Positions 33,601 through 48,600 of a stretch of DNA of 64,000 bases are shown here, in pieces. Every line of letters begins with the position of its first letter. Positions within the stretch are counted from its first letter, which is position 1. The position numbers and the translations under genes were made by a program. Below the pieces are notes generated by a model. The model saw only the letters and a program-made list of their open reading frames with translations, ran no database searches and was not told the origin of the DNA. The DNA lies in assembly GCA_963921505.1 (NCBI GenBank), contig OY997388.1, forward strand, positions 2,297,201 to 2,361,200, written 5' to 3'. This stretch comes from Phakellia ventilabrum (taxonomy: Eukaryota > Porifera > Demospongiae > Axinellida > Axinellidae).

Positions 33601-36600
33601 CCATGGAGATAATCTTACCAACAATACTAGCTAAGCACCTAGCGGGTATCTGGGCCACCCAACATGCGTGGTCTAGCATATGCTGGAGAGCGGTCAACTT
33701 TGCTTGGGGAACCTCTATCTGCCCTAGTTCCAAATCGACCACAAACCCAAGCCACGGCAGCCTCCGGATGGGTTCCCATATGGACTTAATAAGATGTACT
33801 ACAAACCCAGCCCTAGCAAGGGTGGTACGCACTAGCTCACTCGCTTCTAGGGCCTTTTGTCTGCCAGCAACTGCACACAGACCATCATCCAAGTACACCA
33901 AAATCCTCAGTCCTTTAGCGCGCCAGTAGCGCACAAGGGGGCGGAGTAGCTTTGTAAACATGTAGCATGCACTGGAGAGGCCAAACGGAAGGACTGTAAA
34001 CACATAAAAATGCCCCTCCCAGGCAAATCCAAGGTACTTGCAATGGGGTGGAGCAATGTCCACATGGTGGTAACCCGACTTCAGGTCAAATGAAAGATAA
34101 TCACCTCTCTCAAATAGCAACATCGCGACCAGCAGGTCCTCATACTTAAATTTCTGCTTCCACAGAAACCTGTTCAAGTGCCGGAGGTTGATCACCAACC
34201 TCTTTTTGCCCCCACTACTCTCTACTACAGACAGGTGACTACAAATAAATGGCTCATCGGGCACCTCCTTAATGCAATTACCCGCCAGCAAGTCGGCAAC
34301 ACTCTGTCGCACAAACTCGGTATGAAGGCTTGTCGATTTGTGGTTCCGGCGAGAGAATGGGGTTGGCTGAGACATGAGGGGCAACACATACCCCCCCTCA
34401 ATGGTGTCTAATACTGAAGAAGGCACTTTGATCTCATCCATCCAAAATTGGAGGCGTTCTCTAAGCCTCCCCTTCACGTAGGTTACTTGGGTACCTGGTT
34501 CCCTGGCTTCTGCTTCCCTACACCTGGCCACACTATCCAGGTCGGCCCCAGCCCCATCTACTGCTACCACTTCACCCTCTCCAGGCACTGCACTATTAAC
34601 CCCCAATTCGTCGTTAACTTAAGGGGCTGCCCCCTACACACTACTGGCTTTGATGCACCAGCTTGCAAAGGATACAATTTCCGGTTCTCTGGTGTAGCTG
34701 TTTTGGGGCAGTAACTCCGGAGGTGCCCCATCTCGCCGCAGGCGAAGCAAGGCCCCACCGGCCGTAGTGGCACAGGCAGCCCCGCTGGACGCTTGGCAGC
34801 AACAGCAGACGGGGTGGTTGCAAGCAGTGGAGGCACCTGCCCGGAATTGACCCGGCGCCGGGCTGGTTTGGGAGACGGCTCAACTCGCTTCCTCTTACGC
34901 TTGAGCGCTTTCTGCTCTGCGGCCATATTGGCCTTCTCGAGCCGTTTTTCATTGTTGCTCCCATCGGCCAGCTCATCCGCCGTTTATTTGGCCACCATAC
35001 TCGGAGCGGTCGGCAATCTTGATGAGCTTCTGGCGCTCCGCCAGCAGCTTCATACCTTGGGCCAAGGATTCCTGTGCTCGCTCGAGTGCGGGCGAACTCC
35101 GGACGTCCGATAATTAGGCCTGGGCTTCCACGACGACCTCCTCTACATAGGGCTTGTCGTGTCGCACTCGCTTCAGTGCTTTGGCGGCCGCGTCCTCCTG
35201 CCCCTGCTTCATCTCTGCGCAGAACTCCGCGAACTTGTGGTCAATCCTCTCCTGGGATGCATGGATCGCCACCATGAGCTGTGCGAATTGGTTGTCAGAT
35301 ACCGCTGTCGAGGGACCCTCGCCGCCAGTTGCCATCACGAAACTCGGTAGGAAAACGGTGCAACGAAACACGGTAGAGAAAGGGACAATAGAATGGCAAC
35401 GGACAAAAAGCGTGCACAAACTAGGAATGACGCCGCACTACATGTGGCAGCAATATATACCCCCCACCGCCACGTGTACCACACGTGACCCATGCAATGT
35501 CATACATACTTCCGGGAGCATATTTTCTGTCTAATTCCTATGTCAAACGTGGTATATCACACACAGCCAGGCTGAGGGTCTACCAAGCACCAGTCAAAGA
35601 AACAGCAGCTGGAGTCAACGAAGTCACGTGAACGTGATATAGCGCAGGCCTTAGTCAAGTACAACGAGGAAGTGCACATGAAGGGAGAGACTTTGCCTGC
35701 AGAAATGCAGGTTTATAGAGTAAAAGTTCTTACAGCCTTCTTGCATGCTGCTGTTCCTTTGTCAAAACTCCGTAAGCTTTTGGAAGGAGGTGCATACAGG
35801 CTCAGTGATCGTTGACACATGTCTGACCTAATCCCGTTTGTTCTGAGACAAGAGCAGGCTAAAATCAAAGAAGAAATTGAGGGCAAACATGTAGCTGTCA
35901 TCTTTGACGGTACCACCTACCTTGGGGAGGCTCTAGCTATAGTCCTACGTTTTGTCAGCGAAGATTTTGAAATCAAGCAGTGTTTGATTCGCCTTCAGCT
36001 GTTGGCCAAAAGCCTCACTGGGAAAGAAATAGCGAGAGAACTAATTATTGCTCTCTCTGTTGGCTATGGTATTAACCCAAATCTTCTTCTCTCGGCCATG
36101 CGAGATGGTGCATCATCGAACAATGTAGCCATGAGAACCCTCAATGTGGTTTACCCCCATGTCTTTGACGTAGCATGCTTCTCCCACACACTGGATCGTG
36201 TTGGCAGCCATTTCAATACGCCTGTCCTGCTGGAATTCATAAATTCCTGGATCAGCCTTTTCTCCCACAGCCCGAAGGTGAAACTTCTCTGGAAAGAGAA
36301 AACAGGAAATGGCAATGGGTTCCTATAGTGCTACCAGGTGGTGGTCGAAATGGGAAGTGATGTTACAGGTCTGTCAGTACTTTGGAGACGTTGAATTCCT
36401 AACAGAGAACAGTGATGTCTCACCTGCTAGACGGGCGAAGCTGTTGACTTTTTTCCTGACCCAAACAAGAAGGTTATTTTGCAGGTTGAACTAGCTGCAA
36501 TAGTTGATTGGGGCGAGCCTTTTGTGAAGGCTACCTACAAACTTGAGAGGGATGGAGCACTTGCCCTTCAATGCTACAAAGTTATCGACACTATCAGAGC

Positions 36601-39600
36601 TTCTATACATGCTGCAAACACACCAAATCTGCTAGCTGTTGCAGAAAGGCTATCTGGTGGTGTGCACGAGATGCAACCTAGTGCGTCATCACTCGAGTCC
36701 TTAAAGGTGTTTCCATTCTTTGATAGCCAGGAAGAATTAGAGACACTGAAAGCTGAACTTCCGGCCTACCTTGCCAAAGCTGCAGACGTGGACTCTTCAA
36801 TTGATCCACTGCAGTGGTGGCAGTGCAATGCTAGTGCTTTGCCCCACTGGGTGGCCGCTGCTCGTAAGGTGCTATAAGTGCAGCCGTCCTCTGCTGCATC
36901 AGAAAGAGTATTTTCTCTATTTAATGCATCATTTCAAGGACAGCAAGAGACCAACTGCAAGACTATTTGGAAACATCTGTGATGCTACAGTATAATAGTC
37001 ATTGAGACTGCACGTACTCCTTTGCAAAAAATTTATTGATGAACCACTGAGCATTAATGAGAAAAATAGGTACAGCTAATGAGCAAATGGGTATAATTTA
37101 GAAGAATTGCAGCAAAGAAAAATAGGTGATACTGGGAGCAGATTGGGCTCAACTCACTCCAATTTTGTCAGGCTCTTGTTCATCCTCAGAGCTTCACCAA
37201 TTACCTTCGCTCCCTCATCAGTAATCCGGTTTCTGTAAAGACTGTTGAGGGACACAAGCGGTCACACAGTATGATGTACACCACCTCCATTATCTCACAG
37301 TTAATGGAACAACAGAAAACAATCACTTTATTTTCCTTTTGGTATAGGAGACTGTTGCCATAGCAACTACTGTGGTCACATGTGACGTGTATAAAGTGGT
37401 GATTAATAGCTTTGTAACAATGGCTCATTTTTATCTCAATTAAGCCATGAGATAACCGTTGCACCATCCAGAGAAGACCTGGTTATGAGGCTAGAGATTT
37501 ACAGAACCCGTTTCTTTGTACTTTTACTAGCTGTTACCAAACAACTATCCAGTATTAATTCAAGAGTCTCAAAATCAGGCTATAAATTAATGGGGCAGTT
37601 CAGGGCCTGGAGAATACACAAAGACAATAGTCACTCCAGTGGCAGATCTAGGATTTTGAAAAGGGGGGTTCCAGTATCACCAGTGGTGGGCATGAAAAAA
37701 GTGGGTGGGGGCGGGGCTAAAAAGTCGGGTTACAAAGCAGCCCTTACCCTCGGCGCAAAGCGTGAAATTTTTATTACTAAGCTTTTTAAAGGGCCAGGAA
37801 TAGCTCTCATGGGGTCTTTACAAATCAGTACTAGAAGTGCTCTTGGTAAAGCTGTGCATGCAGTTGGCCTATGGCCGTTGACCTCACTAACTCACCGTAA
37901 ATGTGCTTGCCCACGTATGTAGTTATGTTTACGCAGTAAAAACAAAGGAAGCCTTTCAAAAGAGGTGTTCCATGGAACCCATGGAACCCCCTCTAGATCC
38001 GCCACTGTACTCTGCTTAATAATTATCTATTTCACTTCTGAATTAATTTTCTGGCCATTTTTAAGCTTTTTAGACACAGTTTCAAGACGCTGATCCTGGC
38101 TAGATACAGAAAAACTGCTCTGACCATCCATGGCTGCTACCCCAGGCTAAGAGCTCCTACACATGGCTAGCCACTCCCACTTGATGCTCGGTAGGAATGA
38201 TCGAGACAGGAGCCAGTACACGGGTCACACAATCGGCCCCAGAAATGGCACTGTTAGACCCACAAATGCAGTTACTAGGCAAATTTAGGACATCGTGGGG
38301 CGAGCATGAGCGAGTGTCTGTGCATTATATTAGCAAATGAGCATTTCAAAGTGGAAGTAATACAACAGTGATCGGACTGTATGACTAGATAGGGCTCATA
38401 GATACTGCAGTAACCACTCCAACAGTAGCCTGGATACTATTCTTACGAGACAGCCAGTTGTGAGAAGTAATAGGGGTGCTGTTGTATTGTGCATTAACAA
38501 GTTTGTGTTTGAATCATTGTAGTCTTGATTTGTGCTGAGACCTTATGTCCTATCTCTTACACAGAGGGAGAGGAGCCTTGTATCATGCTGCGATCACTTC
38601 TTTCATGTTTTCATGTTCTAATACTCCATATTTATTTATAAAAAGAACCTGTATCACGAGATAATTGTGCACGTAAATGGGAAAGTTTTGAGAGAGCGTA
38701 ATCAAAATTCTGCACATACAGCATGCTGGCCACAGTCAACTCCAACAACAGTACAAGCTACCTAGCTAATAACACTTGTCAAATTATAAGAGGGAACTTC
38801 TCTGAACTAGCTATATCATACAGAAACCTGTTGTACTATAGATTACTATGGTCAGCTGTGGCAGCAGACAAGACTGTGACATCCAGCAGTGTTAAAGTCT
38901 AAGCATACATAAAGACAAGATTGTGCTCAGTAACTAGGTTAAGTGTACCTGAAAGCTAAATAATGGTAGGGCTGATCTCTTCATGCACAGCTGTTACCAA
39001 AAGTACATTAAAAAAAACTGTACCTTGGCCTATTTGCAAACTTCCAGCAGCCATAAAGCTAATGACGTAATGCGTAATAAGCAAATATAGAATTTTGTCT
39101 TCAGATTCGGTTAGACGTACGTACCACACATACATACATATGGACGCGGGGGCAGAATTTGACTCGCTAGTGTGGGGCTCGCTCAGAGTCGCCCCAAATA
39201 GCCCTAAAAAGGCTGCATGCACCACCAGGAGCACTGAGAACGACAAAAACAAGTAAATCTGCTACAAAAAATACGCTGCCATCTTCAGAGCGGCCATTCC
39301 AGCGGGGATTGATTCTTCAATCCTGCCACCCACCCACCTCCCTTACATGGTTTATATGCCAAAACTATCTTGCAATATATAGGTAGGAAATGACATCATC
39401 AACCACGACTATACAAAAATGTAATAATTATCCATTTAAATACAGAATTAAAATTCTGGCCATTCTTTATCAAGGCTGCACATGGAAAGCTAGCTAACAC
39501 CTCTGAAAAAACATGTTTGAAACAGGGGGTGGAGCCAAGTTCCTGTGTGCAGGATATGGCTTCCTGTGTCAGGGAAATACTGTGGTGAGGGACACATGTT

Positions 39601-42600
39601 GGATCCTATGGCTTCACTCAGAGAGGGGTCAAAACTACCACTTACACCCACCTCATCAGTGGAAGTACCTGAGGTCACTGGTCAGTGGTAAATGGGAAGT
39701 TGACTCCACCAAATGAGATATGATAATCTACCTAATTAATGACCACAGTCCACGTGTTAGAAATTGCAACTGAGCCCAGTGGTAACTCATACTATGACAA
39801 GTGAACTCACTTCAGTGTCTTCAGGGAGTGGTTGACATTCAGGACTCTGGCCAGGGCAGCTGCTCCATCATCAGCGATGGCATTCTTCCAGAGACTGGAG
39901 GGAGGAATAACAGTGTATGAAATGAGATAGGGTCCACGTGTACAATGTCAAAGTGGGCCTGTGTTAACTACTGTCATAACAATTAGAGCATAACTGTCTA
40001 AGTCAGTACAGACATCCCATAGACATGTATATTACAGTAGGTCATTACTCTCATCACAAACTGTGACAGTCCTGGGTAGGGGTGGCTGTTTGGAGGGTAC
40101 TAATTAGGTGGGTTTACAACCGCTACATCTCATTACAGTACATGTCTATGTGTATCAGGCCAACTCTTATGTGGGCTGGAAATGAGGATAGTATATTTGT
40201 CAATATGTGCTGTAAAGGTTGCCATGGGAAGGCCTGGGACAGAGGCTAACCTACAGTAGTTTGTCACACACACATAATGGGGCATGTACAAGTAGCTACA
40301 CAACCTCTGCACTATCTAATGCTGAATGTGTGTGTGAATACACCCCTTTGTATCAGTATCCAGTTTTGGATACTGATACAAAGGGGTGTAGTGCATGTAG
40401 GCAAACTACACGAAAGGATTTCCTCAGATAGCCAGGGCTTCATTTAAGGGGCATTTGCTCCACCCCTTTGGAATTTTAACCCTTCATAAATTGAATACTG
40501 TTCACCATACGCACGGACCCCCAAAATGTCTTCCAATGTGCTTTTGCCCCCACTTGGGGATTTCCTAAACGAACCCCTGATAGCCTCCAGGTCTTTGAAC
40601 TAACTTACTCTGTTCCTATAGAGCACAATACATTTTACCCTCCAAGGGGTGTGACCAACTTCCTGCAATCACTTCCTGTAGTTACTTCCTGTAATCTCTG
40701 TTAAGTCCTTCACACATTGAGCAAAATATTGCTAAAGCCAATCAAATATTGGCGGATGGGCACTTACACAGTGGTGGGTGCCTGCTCAGAAAGACAGGAC
40801 AGGTACAGTTACTGATATGAAAATACCGTATAGCGCCAAATTTTCGAGGGGAAAAGTTTTCGCGGATTGGTCGTCTGAAACATTTTGGAGAAATTAATTT
40901 CGTGGACTAAGGATTTTTATAGCCACGCCCATTCATTGTTAGTGTCGTAGTAGCGGATAGATTGCAACTATGTCATGCTCCCTATCTCAGCTTTTTATTC
41001 CGCTATGAACTTCGTGTGCGAACCTCTTTTTGGCGTTCACTAGAGTTAAAGCATGCGTCTCACCAACGTCTCAAGTCCCCGTTAGCAGACGCGATGAAGA
41101 TAGACGGTACTGCTTTTGAACCAGACCTACTATACGGACGACTGTCCCAGGAACTTATAACTAAAGCAGTGGTGGATCCAGGATCCTGAAAGGGGGTTTT
41201 CTGCGAGGGACGGTATGCCGTGTAATAAGTGATACAAGCACAGCTGAGGGCAGCACCCAGAGGTCTGTGAAGCAACTGAGAATCCATGCAAAAAAAATTT
41301 CTGCATGACCTTTTGATCTCAGGAAGTGCTCTCGTGGCATTTTCAAATTCTACTACATTCGTACATGACATCAATAAACGAACGTCTATTTTTAATGTCA
41401 GTTCCAAGGCTAATAATGCTACTAGAATATAACAAACACTGTCTTACCACGCGGCTGTCTACTTCACCTCACCAAAATCATGATGTGGAAATACATGTTG
41501 GTCCAGGGTCGCATACACACTGCAAGTCATGAACCGACTCACTGGACCAATGGCCAGTCCCATGGAGATAATCTTACCAACAATACTAGCTAAGCACCTA
41601 GCGGGTATCTGGGCCACCCAACATGCGTGGTCTAGCATATGCTGGAGAGCGGTCAACTTTGCTTGGGGAACCTCTATCTGCCCTAGTTCCAAATCTACCA
41701 CAAACCCAAGCCACGGCAGCCTCCGGATGGGTTCCCATATGGACTTAATAAGATGTACTACAAACCCAGCCCTAGCAAGGGTGGTACGCACTAGCTCACT
41801 CGCTTCTAGGGCCTTTTGTCTGCCAGCAACTGCACACAGACCATCATCCAAGTACACCAAAATCCTCAGTCCTTTAGCGCGCCAGTAGCGCACAAGGGGG
41901 CGGAGTAGCTTTGTAAACATGTAGCATGCACTGGAGAGGCCAAACGGAAGGACTGTAAATACATAAAAATGCCCATCCCAGGCAAAACCAAGGTACTTGC
42001 AATGGGGTGGAGCAATGTCCGCATGGTGGTAACCCGACTTCAGGTCAAATGAAAAGAGATAATCACCTCTCTCAAATAGCAACATCGCGACCTGCAGGTC
42101 CTCATACTTAAATTTCTGCTTCCATAGAAACCTGTTCAAGTGCCGGAGGTTGATCACCAACCTCTTTTTGCCCCCACTACTCTCTACTACAGACAGGTGA
42201 CTACAAATAAATGGCTCACCGGGTACCTCCTTAATGCAATTACCCGCCAGCAAGTCGGCAACACTCTGCCGCACAAACTCGGTATGAAGGCTTGTCGATT
42301 TGTGGTTCCGGCGAGAGAATGGGGTTGGCTGAGACATGAGGGGCAACACATATCCCCCCTCAATGGTGTCTAATACGGAAGAAGGCACTTTGATCTCATC
42401 CCTCCAAAATTGGAGGCGTTCTCTAAGCCACCCCTTCACGTAGGTTACTTGGGCACCTGGTTCCCTGGCTTCTGCTTCCCAACACCTGGCCACACTATCC
42501 AGGTCGGCCCCAGCCCCATCTACTGCTACCACTTCACCCTCTCCAGGCACTGCACTATTAACGCCCAATTCGTCGTTAACTTAAGGGGCTGCCCCCTACA

Positions 42601-45600
42601 CACTACTGGCTTTGATGCACCAGCTTGCAAAGGATACAATTTCCGGTTCTCTGGTGTAGCTGTTTTGGGGCAGTAACTCCGGAGGTGCCCCATCTCGCCG
42701 CATGCGAAGCAAGGCCCCACCGGCCGTAGTGGCACAGGCAGCCCCGCTGGACGCTTGGCAGCAACAGCAGACGGGGTGGTTGCAAGCAGTGGAGGCACCT
42801 GCCCGGAATTGACCCGGCGCCGGGCTGGTTTAGGAGACGGCTCAACTCGCTTCCTCTTACGCTTGAGCGCTTTCTGCTCTGCGGCCATATTGGCCTTCTC
42901 GAGCCGTTTTTCATTGTTGCTCCCATCGGCCAGCTCATCCGCCGTTTATTTGGCCACCATACTCGGAGCGGTCGGCAATCTTGATGAGCTTCTGGCGCTC
43001 CGCCAGCAGCTTCATACCTTGGGCCAAGGATTCCTGTGCTCGCTCGAGTGCGGGCGAACTCCGGACGTCCGATAATTCGGCCTGGGCTTCCACGACGACC
43101 TCCTCTACATAGGGCTTGTCGTGTCGCACTCGCTTCAGTGCTTTGGCGGCCGCGTCCTCCTGCCCCTGCTTCATCTCTGCGCAGAACTCCGCGAACTTGT
43201 GGTCAATCCTCTCCTGGGATGCATGGATCGCCACCATGAGCTGTGCGAATTGGTTGTCAGATACCGCTGTCGAGGGACCCTCGCCGCCAGTTGCCATCAC
43301 GAAACTCGGTAGGAAAACGGTGCAACGAAACACGGTAGAGAAAGGGATAATAGAATGGCAACGGACAAAAAGCGTGCACAAACTAGGAATGACGCCGCAC
43401 TACATGTGGCAGCAATATATACCCCCCACCGCCACGTGTACAACACGTGACCCATGCAATGTCATACATACTTCCGGGAGCATATTTTCTGTCTAATTCC
43501 TATGTCAAACGTGGTATATCACACACAGCCAGGCTGAGGGTCTACCAAGCACCAGTCAAAGAAACAGCAGCTGGAGTCAACGAAGTCACGTGAACGTGAT
43601 ATAGCGCAGGCCTTAGTCAAGTACAACGAGGAAGTGCACATGAAGGGAGAGACTTTGCCTGCAGAAATGCAGGTTTATAGAGTAAAAGTTCTTACAGCCT
43701 TCTTGCGTGCTGCTGTTCCTTTGTCAAAACTTGAGTTCTTACATGGAGGGATATCGCTAGGTTGGTGACATCAGTAGCCATGTTCCCAGGCTCTTGTCAC
43801 ACACAGTGGGGAGGGACAGGAATGAGGCTATGACATCACTACAGATAGGGTTTCCCCAAAGTTAATGAAATAAAGGAGCAGAGAACTTCTCTGTGTGTGA
43901 GTAATAGCTCATAGATGGGGCAGTTCATAAAATATTCAAATGTTCATAAATTAATTAATGGGGCAGTTCAGGGCCTAGAGAATACACAAAGACAATAGTC
44001 ACTTCAGTGGCGGATCTAGGATTTTGAAAAGGGGGGTTCCAGTTTCACCAGTGGTGGGAATGAAAAAAGTGGGTGGGGGTGGGGCTAAAAAGTCGGGTTG
44101 TGATAAGGCCTGATGTGCACGCCATCAAAACCAACAATAGGAACTCAACACAATACACTATGTACACACATATCACATACACACACGCACATACATGAAA
44201 ACAAACCAGGGCTGGGGGCCAACCAAAATCCAAAACCAAAAATTTGGGGAGCCATGGCCCACGGCCCCCAGGGGAAAAAACTGAGGAAAAACCCTGAACG
44301 GGAGAAAAACCTCAGGAAAAACCCAACCGAAAAACCAGCCCGAAACATACAGAAAACAAGAAAAAACAACAACATAGTCCAAGCACTCTCAGGAACATAC
44401 AGTCCGCCGGGCTAGCACAGCCCAGCCATTATCGGGAGGCACAGATGAAAGAGAAAAATATAGATGCTCAGACCCCAGGTGGGGGTCAGGCGCTGGAAAT
44501 GGAAGCGGGGGCGGCGGGGGGCAATAGAATGGCAATGGACAAAAAGCGTGCACAAACTAGGAATGACGCCGCACTACACGTGGCAGCAATATATACCCCC
44601 CACCGCCACGTGTACCACACGTGACCCATGCAATGTCATACATACTTCCAGGAGCATATTTTCTGTCTAATTCCTATGTCAAACGACAGAAAAGTATATC
44701 TCCCGTAACATGCACCCTTGCATGCTGCCCCCACCCACTGATTACATCACAACTGTGATAAGGCCTGCTGTGCACGCCATAAAAGTCATCAAAAACCAAC
44801 AATAGGGCTCCAAAAAACGGGTAAGGAACTCAGAGGTCTAAACTCTTAGTTACTGACATTAGCGAGGCAACAGAATCCTTAACATAACTATCCTTCGCGG
44901 ACTCAGACTGCCAACGTCCATGGCACTTAAAAAGCCTGTCAGCAACCCCAGCATTAGAAGCAGCTGTGGCTCCACCAGCCCTCAGGCTATGCAGCCCAAA
45001 CTGCTTAGCAACCCAAACTGCTTAGCATCAAACCCTAGCTGGGAGAGCTTACCGAGGAGAAGTTCTCTCATTCTAGTATAACTCAAAGAGCCGGAGGCCC
45101 TCAAATGATCACCATTTTTCGAATGAACAATACCACGAAACAGATGTAGCTTGGACGTGTGAGATAAGCCCGCAAGAGCGAAGTATCGCACCATCATAGC
45201 AACAGGGCAGGTAGGAGAGCCAGTCCTGGCCACAAGCACTGAAGCTCCCTCCCGGTACTAGTCAGTCTTGCTGGAGCTAATGTGGACTGACATATTCTGG
45301 GCTGCAAACCGAATGTCACAGCAGCGTAGCTTAGCAAGCTCGTCATATCGCAAAAATGCAGAAAAAGCCAAGAGGGACATGGCAGCAAGACGGATATCTG
45401 CAAGAGTGGGAGCTGAGCCGAGGCTATCAACCAATGTTGCCAGCATGTCTGTAGTGATAGGCTCCTTGCGGATCTTGGGCTTTGCCAACTTACGCTGCAA
45501 CCCAGACAGCGTAGCACGCACAAACGGAGACTCAGTAAGCGAAGGCCGACCTGAAAGCTGATGAACCCAGCCAATGGCATTGACCGCCTCTTCTACAGCA

Positions 45601-48600
45601 GACTTGGACTGCACGGTTTCACCTAGGTGTTGCAAGTAGAGTGCAAAATGCACCTCCTGAACTGGGTATACTGAGACCTCACAACGAGGCTCCGCCCACT
45701 CTTTCCACCTGCGGAAGGCGTTCAGGTAGTTTTTGGTAGTACTACTAGCATGACTGTGGAGCACTGTGTCTGGCAGTGAGCCCGCTAATCGCTTTAATTC
45801 AGGATCCTGCAACTCATTGATGATCTCCCAAACGCCGTCATAACATTTGTAGGGGAGCAGAGTGCCAGAGGGTATTATAAAGCAATGAGGCTATAGTCCC
45901 CATTAAATACACTCAGCACTACATGCAGGATGGAAAGGTATTAATTAACCACAGCAAGCCTCAGCAGGCTACACAAAAGCCCCAAAAAGGCTGAAGCCAC
46001 CAAAAGGGGTAAAAATAGCCAGCTGGAAAGCAGCTGTTGACCACCTGAACCCCCCATGGGGATACCCACAGCCACCAACAGGCTGAATGCAGAGGCCACT
46101 GCCAGCTGAAAAACAGCCGACAAACAGGGGTGACCCAAGTGGGCCCTACCCAGCCACCAACTGGCTGAGCCAGACACTGCCTCCAAATGGGCTGAGACTG
46201 AAACCCCACCTCCAAATGGGCTGAGACTGAAACCCCACCTCCAAATGGGCTGAGACTGAAATCCCACCTCCAAATGGGCTGAGTCTGAAATACTGCCTCC
46301 AAATGGGCTGAGACTGAAACCCCACCTCCAAATGGGCTGAGACTGAAACCCCACCTCCAAATGGGCTGAGACTGAAACCCCACCTCCAAATGGGCTGAGA
46401 CTGAAACCCCACCTCCAAATGGGCTGAGTCTGAAATACTGCCTCCAAATGGGCTGAACACTTAGTCACCAAATGGGCTACACCAGACTGCCAATCAGACT
46501 GAATAGCAAGCACCCATGGCTTGATCTATGGCTTTTCAAAATCACAGCGCAAAGCAAGCACTCTCGTGTTTGCCATACGGCCATTAAACAGCACTGACCC
46601 CACCATACACTGTATCACTAGCATCAGAATAGACGATTCTCATTGCTAATGGGGAGTGCCAGATCGGCTGAGAGTTATAATCAGCCAAGCTGGCTACCCA
46701 AAACTCAAGCTCTGCTCTGGCTTCTGGGGAGAGCCTGAGGAGATCACACCATGACTGCCTGGCCTCCAGGGCCGCATACACACTGCGAGTCATGAACCGA
46801 CTCACTGGACCAATGGCCAGTCCCATGGAGATAATCTTACCAATAATACTAGCTAAGCACCTAGCGGGTATCTGGGCCACCCGACATGCGTGGTCTAGCA
46901 TATGCTGGAGAGTGGTCAACTTTGCTTGGGGAACCTCTATCTGCCCTAGTTCCAAATACCACAAACCCAAGCCACGGCAGCTTCCGGATGGGTTCCCATA
47001 TGGACTTAATAAGATGTACTACAAACCCAGCCCTAGCAAGGGTAGTACGCACTAGCTCACTCGCTTCTAGGGCCTTTTGTCTGCCAGCAACTGCACACAG
47101 ACCATCATCCAAGTACACCAAAATCCTCAGTCCTTTAGCGCGCCAGTAGCGCACAAGGGGGCGGAGTAGCTTTGTAAACATGTAGCATGCACTAGAGAGG
47201 CCAAACGGAAGGACTGTAAACACATAAAAATGCCCCTCCCAGGCAAACCCAAGGTACTTGCAATGGGGTGGAGCAATGTCCGCATGGTGGTAACCCGACT
47301 TCAGGTCAAATGAAAAGAGATAATCACCTCACTCAAACAGCAACATCGCGACCCGCAGGTCCTCATACTTAAATTTCTGCTTCCACAGAAACCTGTTCAA
47401 GTGCCGGAGGTTGATCACCAACCTCTTCTTGTCCCCACTACTCTCTACTACAGACAGGGAACTACAAATAAATGGCTCACCGGGCACCTCCTTAATGCAA
47501 TTACCCGCCAGGAAGTCGGCAACACTCTGCTGCACAAACTCGGCATGAAGGCTTGTCGATTTGTGGTTCCGGCAAGAAAATGGGGTTGGCTGAGACATGA
47601 GGGGCAACACATATCCCCCCTCAATGGTGTCTAGTACGGAAGCAGCAGGTGCTTTGATCTCATCCCTCCACAATTGGAGGCGTTCTCTAAGCCTCCCCTT
47701 CACGTAGGTTACTTGGGCACCTGGTTCCCTGGCTTCTGCTTCCCAACACCTGGCCACACTATCCAGGTCGGCCCCAGCCCCATCTACTGCTACCACTTCA
47801 CCCTCTCCAGGCACTGCACTATTAACGCCCAATTCGTCGTTAACCTTAAGGGGCTGCCCCCTACCCACTACTGGCTTTGATGCACCAGCTTGCAAAGGAT
47901 ACAATTTCCGGTTCTCTGGTGTGTAGCTGTTTTGGGGCAGTAACTCCGGAGGTGCTCCATCTCGCCGCAGGCGAAGCAAGGCCCCACTGGCCGTAGTGGC
48001 ACAGGCAGCCCCGCTGGACGCTTGGCAGCAACAGCAGACGGGGTAGTTGCAAGTAGTGGAGGCACCTGCCCGGAATTGATCCGGCTCCGGGCTGGTTTGG
48101 GAGACGGCTCAACTCGCTTCCTCTTACGCTTGAGCACTTTCCGCTCAGTGGCCTTCTAGAGCCGTTTTTCATCGTCGCTCCAGTCGGCCAGCTCATTCAC
48201 TGTACATTCGGCCACCACCCCTCAGCCATACTCGGAGCGGTCGGCAATCTTGATGAGCTTCTGGCGCTCCGCCATCAGCTTCATACCTTGGGCCAAGGAT
48301 TCCCACGCTCGCTCGAGTGCGGGCGAACTCCGGACGTCCGATAATTCGGCCTGGGCTTCCGCAACGACCTCCTCCACCTTCTCGTTGAAGCTCGCCTGCT
48401 CCTCGTTGCCCTTGCGCCTGAACGCGTAGGGCTTCTCGTGTCACACTCGCTTCAGTGCTTTTGCGGCCGCGTCCTCCTGCCCCTGCTTCTTCTCTGCGCG
48501 GAACTCCGCGAACTTGTAGTCTATCCTTTCCTGGGATCCGTGGATCGCCGCCATGAGCTGTGCGAATTGGTCGTCAGATACCGCTGTCGAGGGACCCTGG

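Noticed and set aside
45941-46513. A 190-codon frame with SPFGGGVSVSAHLE repeats
   Set aside because: Translation of the 29-bp minisatellite within the retroelement fossil.
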